The notes: generated by a model not told the origin, from the letters alone. DNA of 64,000 bases from G965267185 sp965267185 (GCA_965267185.1 OZ253937.1:3162001-3226000), one strand, 5' to 3'. Counted from the first letter of the stretch, positions 25,669 to 34,500 are shown. A program made the numbers and translations.

Positions 25669-26451
25669 CTAGGCGATTTCAGTAATCGTCGGCCTGTCGC
25701 CACACAGCGCGCAGTTGGGATCGTGGGGGATCTTGATGGTGTGGAAGGCTGGTCCGAGTGAGTCGTAGATCAACATGCGGCCGGCCAGACTGTCGCCCAG
25801 GCCGAGCAGTTCCTTCAGCACTTCGGTCGCCTGCAGCGACCCCATAACGCCCGCCAGGGCCCCCAGAATGCCCGCTTCGTCGCAGCGGGGCACCAGGTCG
25901 TCGGGAGGCGGTTCGGCGAACAGGCAGCGATAACAGGCGGTCGGTGCGCCATCGTTGCGGCGGAAGGTGTAGAGTTGGCCTTCGAACCGTAGCATTGCCG
26001 CGCTGATCAGCGGTTTGTTCAACAAATAACACGCGTCGTTCAACAGGTACCGTGTGTCGAAATTGTCCGACCCGTCGACGACCAAGTCGTAGCCCGCGAT
26101 GATATCGGCAGCGTTTTCAGCCGTGAGCCGGGTGTCGTAGGGAACGATGGCAATACCGGGGTTGATCGCGGCGACCGTATCGGCGGCGCTGGCGACTTTT
26201 TGGTCGCCCACCCGGTCGGTCATGTGGATGACTTGGCGCTGCAGATTGGTGAGGTCGACTTCGTCGTCGTCCACAACGCCGAGCGTGCCAACCCCGGCGG
26301 CGGCTAAGTACATCAACAACGGCGCGCCCAGGCCGCCAGCGCCGACGACCAGAACCTTCGATTGCAACAGCCTTTCCTGGCCCTCATCACCGACCTCGTC
26401 GAGGATCAAGTGGCGGGCGTAGCGGTGAAACTGTTCTTCCGAAAGTTCCAT
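25669..26451 (-). CDS. moeB: MoeB/ThiF-family adenylyltransferase
   Basis: E1-like enzyme that adenylates the C-terminal Gly-Gly of sulfur carrier proteins (MoaD, ThiS or CysO-like). 260 residues from ATG 26451; a longer upstream reading is not family-like. Visible are the ATP-binding VVGAGGLGAPLLMYLAAAG, DDDEVDLTNLQRQ, GSDNFDTRYLLNDAC, and two zinc CxxC pairs (CYRC, CALC). There is no rhodanese domain. It is the last gene of the minus-strand operon, 10 bp after cysK, so a role in sulfur transfer for cysteine or cofactor synthesis is plausible. Confidence 0.87.
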   Translation of the reverse strand: MELSEEQFHRYARHLILDEVGDEGQERLLQSKVLVVGAGGLGAPLLMYLAAAGVGTLGVVDDDEVDLTNLQRQVIHMTDRVGDQKVASAADTVAAINPGIAIVPYDTRLTAENAADIIAGYDLVVDGSDNFDTRYLLNDACYLLNKPLISAAMLRFEGQLYTFRRNDGAPTACYRCLFAEPPPDDLVPRCDEAGILGALAGVMGSLQATEVLKELLGLGDSLAGRMLIYDSLGPAFHTIKIPHDPNCALCGDRPTITEIA

Positions 26452-26461
26452 TGGATCGGCT

Positions 26462-27439
26462 TTAGAGCCCCTCGAACAAAGTGGTTGAGAGATAGCGCTC
26501 GGCAAACGATGGCAGCACGGTGACGATGAGCTTACCAGTCATTTCGGGACGCGCGCCTACCTCGAGCGCCGCCGCCAAGGCCGCTCCGGAAGAAATACCG
26601 CAGGGCAGGCCTTCGACCTGAGCGGCTTTGCGGGCCATCGCGATGGCGGTTTCGTTGGCAATCGGCAGGATTTCGTCGATCAGGCCGGTATCGAGAATAT
26701 CCGGTATGAAACCGGCGCCGATGCCCTGGATCTTGTGGGGTCCCGGCGGGCCGCCCGACAGAACCGAGCTGTCCTCTGGCTCGACGGCGATCATCTTCAC
26801 GTCGGGTTTGCGCGCTTTCAGGACCTCGCCGACGCCGGTCAGCGTACCGCCGGTGCCGACCCCGGCAACGACAGCGTCGACTTTACCATCCGTATCGGCC
26901 CAAATTTCTTCTGCCGAAGTTCGCCGATGGATTTCCGGATTGGCCGGGTTCTCGAACTGTTGCGGCATAAAGGCGTTTGGCGTGTCGGCGACGATCTGCT
27001 CGGCGCGCGCGATCGAGCCGTTGATACCGTCGGCGGCGGGTGTGAGCACCAGCTCCGCCCCCAACAGGAGCAGCATCTTACGGCGCTCGTGGGACATCGA
27101 ATCGGGCATCACCAGGATACACCGGTAACCGCGCGCGGCGGCGACGAAGGCCAAGGCGATACCGGTATTGCCCGATGTTGGTTCGACGATGACGCTGCCG
27201 GGACCCACTTTGCCCTCGGCTTCGGCCGCCGAGATCATCGCCAGGCCGATACGGTCTTTGACCGAGGCTAGCGGGTTGAAAAACTCGAGCTTGGCAACGA
27301 TGTCGGCATGGCAGCCTTCCGCTTCACTAAGCCGGCCGACCCGAACCAAGGGTGTCGCACCGATGGTGTCGACGATCGATTCGTAAATCCGGCCGCGGAA
27401 CTCGGCCTGTCGGTCGGCCAACGATTCGGCTGTCGCCAT
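26462..27439 (-). CDS. cysK: Cysteine synthase A (O-acetylserine sulfhydrylase)
   Basis: PLP enzyme making cysteine from O-acetylserine and sulfide; 325 residues. The PLP lysine is K61 in LASVKDRIG, the substrate loop EPTSGNTGIALA and the phosphate-binding GVGTGGTLTGVGE are intact, and PCGISSGAA closes the site. AAAGGAAACGAG upstream gives a good ribosome site. The gene follows an Rrf2-family regulator after 48 bp that include a CGCGCC/GGCGCG hairpin (27465-27480), and precedes moeB. Confidence 0.94.
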   Translation of the reverse strand: MATAESLADRQAEFRGRIYESIVDTIGATPLVRVGRLSEAEGCHADIVAKLEFFNPLASVKDRIGLAMISAAEAEGKVGPGSVIVEPTSGNTGIALAFVAAARGYRCILVMPDSMSHERRKMLLLLGAELVLTPAADGINGSIARAEQIVADTPNAFMPQQFENPANPEIHRRTSAEEIWADTDGKVDAVVAGVGTGGTLTGVGEVLKARKPDVKMIAVEPEDSSVLSGGPPGPHKIQGIGAGFIPDILDTGLIDEILPIANETAIAMARKAAQVEGLPCGISSGAALAAALEVGARPEMTGKLIVTVLPSFAERYLSTTLFEGL

Positions 27440-27464
27440 GGGTCTCGTTTCCTTTGTTTTTCAA

Positions 27465-27480
27465 CGCGCCAAGCGGCGCG
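27465..27480 (-). other. Short perfect hairpin between rrf2 gene and cysK
   Basis: CGCGCC (27465-27470) and GGCGCG (27475-27480) pair perfectly around AAGC in the 48-bp gap. There is no following T-run on either strand, so it is more likely an mRNA processing or operator-like element than a terminator. Confidence 0.3.
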
Positions 27481-27487
27481 AGGCCGT

Positions 27488-27943
27488 TCAGATCGTGTAG
27501 TCGAGGCGTTTTGCACCCTCGCTCTCGATCCCCGCTTCGCGCGCTTGGTTGCACAGATCCTGGATGGTAATGCCGTCCAGATGTTCCATGCACTGCTGCG
27601 AAATGTTTTCCCACATAGGCCCGACAACGGCTTCGCCCAGCGTCGAGGTATCGACCTCTTCGGTGGGATCGGCGCGGGTCTCCATGTCCAAAATGACGCG
27701 CACCACGTCGCCGACCGTAATTCGCCGCCGCTCACGCGCCAGCCGGTAGCCGCCGCGCGGCCCGCGAACGCCGCTCAAAACGCCGGCCCGGACCAAGTTC
27801 TGCAACACCTGCTCGAGATAGCGCCGCGGAATGCCCTGGCGCCGGGTGATTTCACGGCTTTGCACCGGCACGGCTCCGGCATTGTAGGCGATATCGAGAA
27901 CGGCCTCGATGGCGAACAGTGTTTTGCGGGACAAGCGAAACAT
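27488..27943 (-). CDS. Rrf2-family transcriptional regulator (CymR-like candidate)
   Basis: 151 residues from ATG 27943: a winged helix with the Rrf2 signature (SREITRRQGIPRRYLEQVLQNLVRAGVLSGVRGPRGGYRLAR) and a C-terminal dimerisation helix. Only C118 and C131 are present, and they do not form the three-cysteine [Fe-S] triad of IscR/RirA/NsrR (normally around residues 92-104), so it is probably not an Fe-S sensor of that kind. Immediately upstream of cysK, it resembles in setting the CymR-CysK pair of Bacillus. Part of the coaBC-dut operon, 20 bp after dut. Confidence 0.83.
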   Translation of the reverse strand: MFRLSRKTLFAIEAVLDIAYNAGAVPVQSREITRRQGIPRRYLEQVLQNLVRAGVLSGVRGPRGGYRLARERRRITVGDVVRVILDMETRADPTEEVDTSTLGEAVVGPMWENISQQCMEHLDGITIQDLCNQAREAGIESEGAKRLDYTI

Positions 27944-27963
27944 AAGCTGTCGTTTCCTGTCCG

Positions 27964-28461
27964 CTAACCGGAGGCCGATGCACCGGCGGTACCGGTGGAG
28001 CCGAAACCGCCCGTACCGCGCGCGCTGTCGGTCAACGCGTCGACTTCGTTCCATACCGCCTGGGTCACCGGGGCGACCACCATTTGGGCGATGCGCATGC
28101 CGCGGTCGACCGTAAACGGGGTATCGCCGTGATTGATCAGGATAACACCGACCTCGCCCCGGTAGTCGGCGTCGATGGTGCCCGGCGTGTTCACGACCGT
28201 TATGCCCTGTTTTAGCGCCAAGCCTGAGCGCGGGCGGACTTGCGCCTCGAACCCGTGCGGCAGCGCGATGGCGAGCCCGGTCGGCACTAGGGCACGTTCG
28301 CCGGGTGCAATAACCAGCGCGTCCTCGACGGCGGCCATCAGATCCATTCCGGCGGCAAGCGTCGATTCGTATGCGGGCAGCGCGAGATCGGCGCCGTGGG
28401 AAAGCCGGGTGACGTCGACCTGGACCTGAGCTGGTGCGATTTCAGCGATTGTCTCGCTCAT
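27964..28461 (-). CDS. dut: dUTP diphosphatase
   Basis: Trimeric dUTPase hydrolysing dUTP to dUMP; 165 residues from ATG 28461. Conserved motifs 1-5 can be followed: AGMDLMA, RSGLALKQGI, the nucleotide-binding GTIDADYRGEVGVILINHG, RIAQMVVAP and the C-terminal RGTGGFGSTG arm. The start overlaps the coaBC stop by 4 bp (ATGA). A dut-coaBC pairing is conserved across proteobacteria. Confidence 0.96.
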   Translation of the reverse strand: MSETIAEIAPAQVQVDVTRLSHGADLALPAYESTLAAGMDLMAAVEDALVIAPGERALVPTGLAIALPHGFEAQVRPRSGLALKQGITVVNTPGTIDADYRGEVGVILINHGDTPFTVDRGMRIAQMVVAPVTQAVWNEVDALTDSARGTGGFGSTGTAGASASG

Positions 28462-29663
28462 GCCGCTGCCCCGAGAGCGGCCGCGACGCGGTCGGCCAGC
28501 CGGTCTGCGACGTCTTCCTTCGACATGCGCGGCCAATCCTCGACGCCATCGGCGCTAACAACGTGGATTGTGTTGTCGGCGCCGCCGAACGTTCCCGATT
28601 CCGGCGAAACGTCGTTTGCTAACAACCAGTCGCAGCCCTTACGCGAGCGTTTTGCTTGGGCATTAGCGACGACATTCTCGGTTTCAGCGGCGAAACCGAT
28701 TACCAATCGGGGGCGCGTGTTGCCGGCGGTGCTGAGGGCGGCCAGTATGTCCGGGTTTTCCGCCATCGCCAGCGTCGGCACTTTGCCTTTGGTTTTTTTG
28801 ACTTTTTCGCTGGCCGATTCAGCGACGCGCCAGTCGGCGACAGCGGCGGCGCACACCGCGACGTCGGCGGGCAGCGCCGACTGGCACGCCTCGAGCATCT
28901 GCTGAGCGGTTTCAATGCGTACCACGTCGACACCGGCGGGGTCCGGCAGGTTGGTCGGGCCCGATACCAGGGTCGTTTCGGCGCCCTGGCGCGCCAAAGC
29001 GGCGGCGATCGCGTGTCCCTGGCGTCCCGACGAGCGATTGGCGATATAGCGCACCGGATCAATCGGCTCATGGGTCGGGCCGCTGGTAACCAGCGCGCGG
29101 CGTCCGGTAAGCGGCGAACTATCGGCGAAATAGGCGGTAATTGCGGCCGCTATCTCATCGGGCTCGGCCAGCCGGCCCGGGCCGAATTCGCCGCAGGCCA
29201 TGTCACCCTCGTTGGGGCCGACAATGCGAACGCCCCGTTTGGCCAGCTCGGCGAGATTCTGTTGTGTCGCGGGGTGTTCCCACATGCGCACATTCATGGC
29301 GGGCGCGACCATGACCGGTTTGTCGGTCGCCAATAGTGCCGTCGAGGCCAGATCGTCGGCCAATCCCTGCACCATCTTGGCCATAATATCGGCGCTCGCC
29401 GGTGCGACCACCACCAGGTCGGCTTCGCGCGACAGGCGGATATGCCCCATCTCCGCTTCGTCGGTGAGCGAGAACAAGTCGGTATACACCTTGTCTTCCG
29501 ACAGCGCGGCGACTGACAGCGGGGTGACGAACTGTGCGCCGCCGCGGGTCAAAATGCACCGCACGGCCAAGCCGCTTTTACGCAAATTGCGGATCAGTTC
29601 GAGGCTCTTATACGCCGCGATACCGCCACTGATAATAAGGAGTACGCGTTTGCCGTAGAGCAT
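28458..29663 (-). CDS. coaBC: Bifunctional phosphopantothenoylcysteine decarboxylase/synthetase
   Basis: Two steps of coenzyme A synthesis in one 401-residue protein. The N-terminal flavoprotein domain (about 1-180; LLIISGGIAAYKSLELIR, the PAMNVRMWEHPATQQN substrate clamp) decarboxylates, and the C-terminal domain (about 185-400; LVTSGPTHEPIDPVRYIANRSSG-type region, CAAAVADWR) ligates cysteine using CTP. Length is typical. A 130-bp gap with an imperfect hairpin separates it from ubiB, so it may have its own promoter. Confidence 0.95.
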   Translation of the reverse strand: MLYGKRVLLIISGGIAAYKSLELIRNLRKSGLAVRCILTRGGAQFVTPLSVAALSEDKVYTDLFSLTDEAEMGHIRLSREADLVVVAPASADIMAKMVQGLADDLASTALLATDKPVMVAPAMNVRMWEHPATQQNLAELAKRGVRIVGPNEGDMACGEFGPGRLAEPDEIAAAITAYFADSSPLTGRRALVTSGPTHEPIDPVRYIANRSSGRQGHAIAAALARQGAETTLVSGPTNLPDPAGVDVVRIETAQQMLEACQSALPADVAVCAAAVADWRVAESASEKVKKTKGKVPTLAMAENPDILAALSTAGNTRPRLVIGFAAETENVVANAQAKRSRKGCDWLLANDVSPESGTFGGADNTIHVVSADGVEDWPRMSKEDVADRLADRVAAALGAAA

Positions 29664-29729
29664 TGCGACCGCCGTTTTCCAAAGGTTGTCCGTTAGTAGA
29701 ACATCCTTTGCGTGGTTTAGTTCAGTTTT

Positions 29730-29758
29730 ACGACTCTTCTATGTACTTAGATAGTCGT
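29730..29758 (-). other. Imperfect hairpin in the ubiB-coaBC gap
   Basis: ACGACT (29730-29735) and AGTCGT (29753-29758) are inverted repeats with an inner TCTA/TAGA pairing. No T-run follows on either strand. It sits in the leader of coaBC as read on the minus strand. Role unknown. Confidence 0.3.
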
Positions 29759-29793
29759 CTGAGGTCGCCAGAGCAAGTCACGTCGGCCCCACC

Positions 29794-31368
29794 CTAGGTT
29801 ACTAGCAGCAGAATGGTTAATACCGCGATAGCCAGCCAGAGCGGCCATTGGGGCGTCTGTTTGGTCTCGCCGGCGAGGTCGATGCGTATATTACCGTCTG
29901 CGACGGCGCGGGCAGCGCGCTCGAGCTCCCCCACGGCATGGGGCAGGCGTTCGGCGGCGCGAATGGCGTCGGCGGCGAGCTCGGCTAGCCGGGCTTCCGG
30001 GCCCCTGTGTTCGGTCATCCATTCTTCGATAAGTGGTTGCGCCAGTTGCCACATATTGGCGTTGGGGGCTAATTGGCGCCCGACGCCTTCGGCCAGCAAC
30101 ATGGTTTTTTGCAGCAACAACAGCTGGGGCTGGGTTTCCATGTCGAACCGCTCGGTCACTTTAAACAGCTGTGCCAGCAGCCGTGCGATGGAGATTTCCG
30201 CCGACGGGCGGTCGAAGATCGGCTCCCCGATCGCCCGAACCGCCTGCTTGAAGGTTTCGCGGTCTTTGTCGGCCGGCACGTAGCCGGCGCGAAAATGAAC
30301 GTCGGCAACGCGGTCATAGTCGCCGGTGACGAAGCCCAACAGCATGTCGGCCAAATAATACCGCGTGCGCCGGTCGATCCGCCCCACGATGCCGAAATCG
30401 ACGACTGCGAGCGCGCCATCTTCTTGAACGAAGGCGTTTCCGGGGTGCATGTCGGCGTGGAAAAAACCGTCTCGAAACACTTGGCGGAAAAAATTCTCCG
30501 AGGCGCGCCGCACGACCGCTTCCAGATCGTGTCCGGCTTTGCGCAACGCGTCGACATCGTGGATCGGTATACCGTCGATCCGTTCGGTGGTGAGGACGCG
30601 GCGGCCGGTGCGTTCCCAGTCGACGGCGGGGACCACATAGTTGGGATCGTCGGCGAAATTCTCGCGGAGTTCGACCGCGGCGGCCGATTCCATGCGCAGA
30701 TCCATCTCCCAGTGCACGGCAGCGGCGAATGTTTCGATCGCGGCGATAGGCTTGAGCCGGCGTAGCCGTGGCTGGGTGCGTTCGACGACGCCGGCAATCC
30801 AGCGAAACAGATCGAGATCGCGCTCGAACGCCTGCTCGATGCCGGGCCGCAATACCTTGACCGCGACGAGACGGCCCGCGGGCGACCCGCCGGCCTTTTC
30901 CACTTCCGCTATTTCGTGGGGCGTTGGCTTGGTCACGGCGAAATGAACCTGGGCGATCGATGCCGCTGCCACGGGTTCGTCCTCGAACGTTTCGAATAAC
31001 TCGTCGATTGTGCCTTCGAGCTCGGCCTCGATAGCTTGGCGCGCTTCAGCAGACGAAAACGGCGGTAAGTCGTCCTGGAGGGTGGACAAGTCGTCGGCGA
31101 TTGTCTCGCCGGCGAGATCCGGCCGCGTGCTTAGCATCTGCCCGAATTTGATGAAGCTTGGCCCGAGTTCTTGCAACGCAATGGCTAGCCGTTCGCCAGG
31201 GCGCAACGCGCGGACGCTGCGTTTAGTCTGGAATCCGGACAGGAGTCGGGCGGCCAGAACAAGCCCGCCGGTTGCGGGCACCCAGTCGAGCGGGAACAAG
31301 GCGTCGTGGCGCGCCAACGTGCGGGCGATCCCGACCATCCGCAGAACATTTCTCAGAGCGCGTAACAT
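29794..31368 (-). CDS. ubiB: Ubiquinone biosynthesis kinase-like protein UbiB
   Basis: ADCK/UbiB-family atypical kinase/ATPase that supports coenzyme Q biosynthesis; 524 residues. Signature elements are the KxGQ motif in FIKFGQMLSTRPDLAGE, the Ala-rich loop AAASIAQVHFA, the invariant lysine in RLVAVKVLRPGIE, HADMHPGNAFV and VVDFGIVGRID. The C-terminus is hydrophobic (ending AIAVLTILLLVT), consistent with membrane anchoring. It follows ubiE after 14 bp, the conserved ubiE-ubiB order. Confidence 0.94.
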   Translation of the reverse strand: MLRALRNVLRMVGIARTLARHDALFPLDWVPATGGLVLAARLLSGFQTKRSVRALRPGERLAIALQELGPSFIKFGQMLSTRPDLAGETIADDLSTLQDDLPPFSSAEARQAIEAELEGTIDELFETFEDEPVAAASIAQVHFAVTKPTPHEIAEVEKAGGSPAGRLVAVKVLRPGIEQAFERDLDLFRWIAGVVERTQPRLRRLKPIAAIETFAAAVHWEMDLRMESAAAVELRENFADDPNYVVPAVDWERTGRRVLTTERIDGIPIHDVDALRKAGHDLEAVVRRASENFFRQVFRDGFFHADMHPGNAFVQEDGALAVVDFGIVGRIDRRTRYYLADMLLGFVTGDYDRVADVHFRAGYVPADKDRETFKQAVRAIGEPIFDRPSAEISIARLLAQLFKVTERFDMETQPQLLLLQKTMLLAEGVGRQLAPNANMWQLAQPLIEEWMTEHRGPEARLAELAADAIRAAERLPHAVGELERAARAVADGNIRIDLAGETKQTPQWPLWLAIAVLTILLLVT

Positions 31369-31382
31369 GGGGCGTCGTCAGA

Positions 31383-32171
31383 TTAGAGGCGCCACGCCGA
31401 GTGGATGGCGGCGATCCCCCCGGATAGGTTCTGATGCGTTACCTGGTCGAAGTCGGCATCGCGCAACATGGCCGACAACTCCTCCTGCGGCGGGAATTTC
31501 CGAATACTTTCAGCGAGATAAACGTAAGCGTCGCGGTCGCGGGCCACTAGAGCGCCGATCTGCGGCAAGATGGAGAAGGAATACCGGTCATAAATTGGCG
31601 CCAGAAACGGCACGACAACGCGGCTGAACTCCAAGCACAAGAAATGGCCACCGGGTTTTAGCACCCGGCGGGCCTCCGCCAGTGCCTTGTCGATATGGGT
31701 CACGTTACGCAGACCGAACGCGATCGTGTAGGCATCGAAAGTGTTGTCGGCAAACGGCAATTGCTCGGCATTGCCGCATGCCAGATGGGGTGCCCCCTGT
31801 CCTGCCAACCGGCCTTGATCGATGGCGCGGTCGCGCCCGGCGGTCAGCATATTCGCGTTGATGTCGCAAATCGTGACATTGGCCTGGTCGTCGCAACGGG
31901 CGAGAATGCGGTGTGCGATGTCGCCCGTGCCGCCGGCGACATCGACGATGTCCATGCCGGGTTGCGGATTGAGACGGTCGACGAATGCCGACTTCCACAA
32001 CCGATGAACGCCGCCGCTCATCAAATCGTTCATGAGGTCGTAGCGCTGCGCCACGGAATCGAATACCGAGCGTACGCGCGCGGTTTTTTCCGCTACCGGA
32101 ACTTCGGAAAATCCGAAGTGAGTCGTCGGTTGATCGCTATTTCGACCAGGGTCATCCATGGGCGCGACCAT
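31383..32171 (-). CDS. ubiE: Ubiquinone/menaquinone C-methyltransferase UbiE
   Basis: SAM-dependent C-methyltransferase of quinone synthesis. The SAM loop is DVAGGTGDIA; FDSVAQRYDLMNDLMS and GLRNVTHIDKALAEARRVLKPGG are UbiE hallmarks. Start choice is uncertain: ATG 32171 has GGGGGA upstream at longish spacing, ATG 32159 (MDDPGRN) has none; the reading frame also continues upstream to 32258 but that stretch is not family-like. It is the first gene of the minus-strand operon and is divergent from mutM (150-bp gap). Confidence 0.94.
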   Translation of the reverse strand: MVAPMDDPGRNSDQPTTHFGFSEVPVAEKTARVRSVFDSVAQRYDLMNDLMSGGVHRLWKSAFVDRLNPQPGMDIVDVAGGTGDIAHRILARCDDQANVTICDINANMLTAGRDRAIDQGRLAGQGAPHLACGNAEQLPFADNTFDAYTIAFGLRNVTHIDKALAEARRVLKPGGHFLCLEFSRVVVPFLAPIYDRYSFSILPQIGALVARDRDAYVYLAESIRKFPPQEELSAMLRDADFDQVTHQNLSGGIAAIHSAWRL

Positions 32172-32320
32172 ATCGGAGACGGTCCCCCGGCGGCAAAAGA
32201 AAACCCGAGAAAAGTGGCAAATAGCCGCGCGCCGTAACCACGCATTGGAACACCACATGTTTGCGTGGACAGCTGCCCAACTATGCTATGCAGTGCAGAG
32301 ACACGTTTACGGGATATCCG

Positions 32321-33169
32321 ATGCCTGAGTTGCCCGAAGTCGAAACCACCCGCCAGGGCCTATTGGTCGCTCTTGAAGGGCAGGTTTTGCAAGCCGTTGA
32401 AGCGCGCGTACCGGCTTTGCGGTTCCCGCTTCCGCCGGGGTTGGCGCCGCAGCTTACGGGACGCACCGTAACCGGCATCGAGCGCCGGGCGAAATATCTC
32501 CTGGTGACGCTCGATGACGGCCAGGTTTTGCTGGTCCATCTGGGTATGAGCGGGCGGATGCGCGTGTTTTCGTCCGGTCACGACCGGCCGCCGCTGGAAA
32601 AGCACGATCATGTCGTGCTGCACACGGGCGATGGGTCGGAAGTCCGGTTTAATGATGCCCGCCGGTTCGGCGCAATAGATCTGATGACCGCCGACGATGT
32701 TGCCGGTCATCCGCTGTTGCGTAACTTGGGTCCCGAGCCGCTCGGCAACGCGTTCAACGGCCCTGCTTTGGCGGCAAATCTAAAAGACCGGAAAACACCG
32801 ATCAAAGCGGCCCTGCTCGATCAGAAAACGGTGGCCGGGCTTGGCAATATCTACGTCTGCGAAGCGCTTTATCATGCCAACCTGTCGCCGCGGCGCAGTG
32901 CGCATACCGTGCAAGGCGCGCGCGCGGAAAGGCTTGCACGTGCGATTCAAGCGGTGTTGCGTGACGCAATCGCCGCTGGTGGTTCCAGCTTGCGCGATTT
33001 TCGTCATGCCGATGGCGAGCTCGGCTATTTTCAAAAACAGTTCGCCGTGTATGGACGTGAGCATGAACGCTGTCCGCGTTGCGCCGAGGCCGGCGAAGCA
33101 GCAGGCTGCATTCGCCGCATCGTGCAAAGCGGCCGGTCGACTTTCTATTGCTCTCGTTGGCAGCGTTGA
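32321..33169 (+). CDS. mutM: Formamidopyrimidine-DNA glycosylase, fourth zinc cysteine replaced
   Basis: Base-excision repair enzyme for oxidised purines (8-oxoG). 282 residues from ATG 32321, giving the required N-terminal PELPEV with catalytic P2/E3; K58 and the H2TH region (LLDQKTVAGLGNIYVCEALY) are intact. The C-terminal zinc finger reads C251-x2-C254 ... C277-x2-W280: the fourth ligand, normally Cys, is encoded by TGG (Trp). An extra C263 lies nearby and might substitute. The rest of the finger (IRRIVQSGRSTFYC) is normal. Confidence 0.95.
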   Translation: MPELPEVETTRQGLLVALEGQVLQAVEARVPALRFPLPPGLAPQLTGRTVTGIERRAKYLLVTLDDGQVLLVHLGMSGRMRVFSSGHDRPPLEKHDHVVLHTGDGSEVRFNDARRFGAIDLMTADDVAGHPLLRNLGPEPLGNAFNGPALAANLKDRKTPIKAALLDQKTVAGLGNIYVCEALYHANLSPRRSAHTVQGARAERLARAIQAVLRDAIAAGGSSLRDFRHADGELGYFQKQFAVYGREHERCPRCAEAGEAAGCIRRIVQSGRSTFYCSRWQR

Positions 33170-33187
33170 GTAAACAGCAAACCGCTC

Positions 33188-33577
33188 ATGCAATTGTACC
33201 TGACTAAAATTTTGCACCGCGCGGTCGCCATTTTCGGCTTAACGGCCCTGATTTCTACGTCCGTGCTAGCCGACGATCCCGACTATCTCTCTGCTGTCGC
33301 AGATCTGCCTTTGCCACCGGGAATGGTCGAGGACCTCGGGGCCGGCATCAGCTTCGACAAGCCGGAGGGCCGTATCGTCGAAGCACTGGCGCGCGGTGCG
33401 GTGACGAAAGCCGATGTGACGATATTTTACCGGGCGTCGCTGCCGGAGCTGGGGTGGCGAAAACTGACCGACGATGCGTCTGGCTCCAGCTGGCAGCGTG
33501 GCGATGAACGCCTAGACGTCGATATCGTCGATAACGGAAATCCGCTGATCGTGCGATTTTCCATCGCGCCCAATTAG
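33188..33577 (+). CDS. Small exported protein of unknown function
   Basis: 129 residues, not recognised as a named family. The N-terminus is a clear Sec signal peptide (TKILHRAVAIFGLTALISTS, cleavage likely after SVLA, just before DDPD). The mature part of about 100 residues has LPLPPGMVEDLGAGISFDKPEGRI, a YRASLPELGW motif and ends in a beta-rich VRFSIAPN; the pattern resembles small periplasmic beta-strand domains seen in alphaproteobacteria. It lies 18 bp after mutM and 57 bp before the enoyl-CoA hydratase gene, so co-transcription with either is possible. Confidence 0.7.
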   Translation: MQLYLTKILHRAVAIFGLTALISTSVLADDPDYLSAVADLPLPPGMVEDLGAGISFDKPEGRIVEALARGAVTKADVTIFYRASLPELGWRKLTDDASGSSWQRGDERLDVDIVDNGNPLIVRFSIAPN

Positions 33578-33634
33578 ACCTCACAAATAGCCATCGCTCC
33601 CTGAAGAGCGAGATATCGCAAGGAGGGCCGAGCC

Positions 33635-34411
33635 ATGGCCTATGAGAATATCGAAGTTGAAACCCAAGGCCATGTCGGGATCGTGCGCCTCAACCGTCCC
33701 AAGGCGATGAACGCGCTTTGTGCGGCGTTGGTCGAGGAGCTTGGGTTGGCGCTCGACGATTTCGAAGCCGACGACAACATCGGATGTATCGTGTTGACCG
33801 GCTCCGATAAGGCGTTTGCCGCGGGCGCGGATATCAAGGAAATGGCCGAGAAGACCTCTATCGGCGCTTACATGGAAGACTTCATTACCGTCGGCTGGGA
33901 GCGCGTCACGGTTTGCCGCAAACCCGTTATCGCTGCGGTAGCCGGTTATGCTCTGGGCGGTGGATGCGAACTGGCGATGATGTGCGACTTCATCATTGCC
34001 GCCGACAACGCGAAGTTTGGCCAGCCCGAGATTACGTTGGGGACGATCCCGGGTGCGGGTGGCACCCAGCGGCTCCCGCGCTTTGTCGGCAAGGCCAAGG
34101 CCATGGAGATGATCCTGACGGGCCGCATGATGGATGCCGATGAAGCCGAACGGTCGGGTTTGGTGAGCCGGGTCGTGCCGCTTGGCGAGCTGGTGGAAGA
34201 CGCCGTCAAAACGGCGGACACGATCGCCGGAATGTCGCGGCCGATTGCCTACATGGCAAAAGAGTCGGTCAACCGTGCTTTCGAGACGACCCTCTCCGAG
34301 GGCGTGCGGTTCGAGCGCCGGGTGTTCCATGCGACGTTTGCTTCCGACGACCAGAAAGAAGGGATGGCGGCATTCATCGAGAAGCGGCAACCCAATTTCA
34401 GTAACAGTTAG
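33635..34411 (+). CDS. Enoyl-CoA hydratase (crotonase family)
   Basis: 258-residue crotonase-fold hydratase of fatty acid beta-oxidation. The oxyanion hole segments (AFAAGADIKEMAE and AVAGYALGGGCELAMMCD) and the two catalytic acids (E in GQPEITLGTIPGAGGTQRL) are present; the rest matches short-chain enoyl-CoA hydratase (FadB1/EchA-like). AAGGAGG 12 bp before the ATG. Family-level call firm, exact chain length unknown. Confidence 0.9.
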   Translation: MAYENIEVETQGHVGIVRLNRPKAMNALCAALVEELGLALDDFEADDNIGCIVLTGSDKAFAAGADIKEMAEKTSIGAYMEDFITVGWERVTVCRKPVIAAVAGYALGGGCELAMMCDFIIAADNAKFGQPEITLGTIPGAGGTQRLPRFVGKAKAMEMILTGRMMDADEAERSGLVSRVVPLGELVEDAVKTADTIAGMSRPIAYMAKESVNRAFETTLSEGVRFERRVFHATFASDDQKEGMAAFIEKRQPNFSNS

Positions 34412-34433
34412 ATATTGTTAGCCGGGGGTGGCC

Positions 34434-34462
34434 TTGACGGCGTGCCAAGGCGCAGCTATAAG
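34434..34462 (+). promoter_or_regulatory. rpsT promoter
   Basis: TTGACG (34434-34439), 17-bp spacer, TATAAG (34457-34462). Predicted start near 34469, about 32 nt before the rpsT ATG. One of the best sigma-70-type matches in the window, as expected for a ribosomal protein gene. Confidence 0.7.
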
Positions 34463-34500
34463 CCGCGCCGCAGCGAACAGCTAACAGAAACAAGATTGCC

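Noticed and set aside
27488..27943. IscR or RirA
   Set aside because: Rrf2 fold is clear, but the three-cysteine cluster is absent and the neighbours are cysteine metabolism rather than isc/suf.
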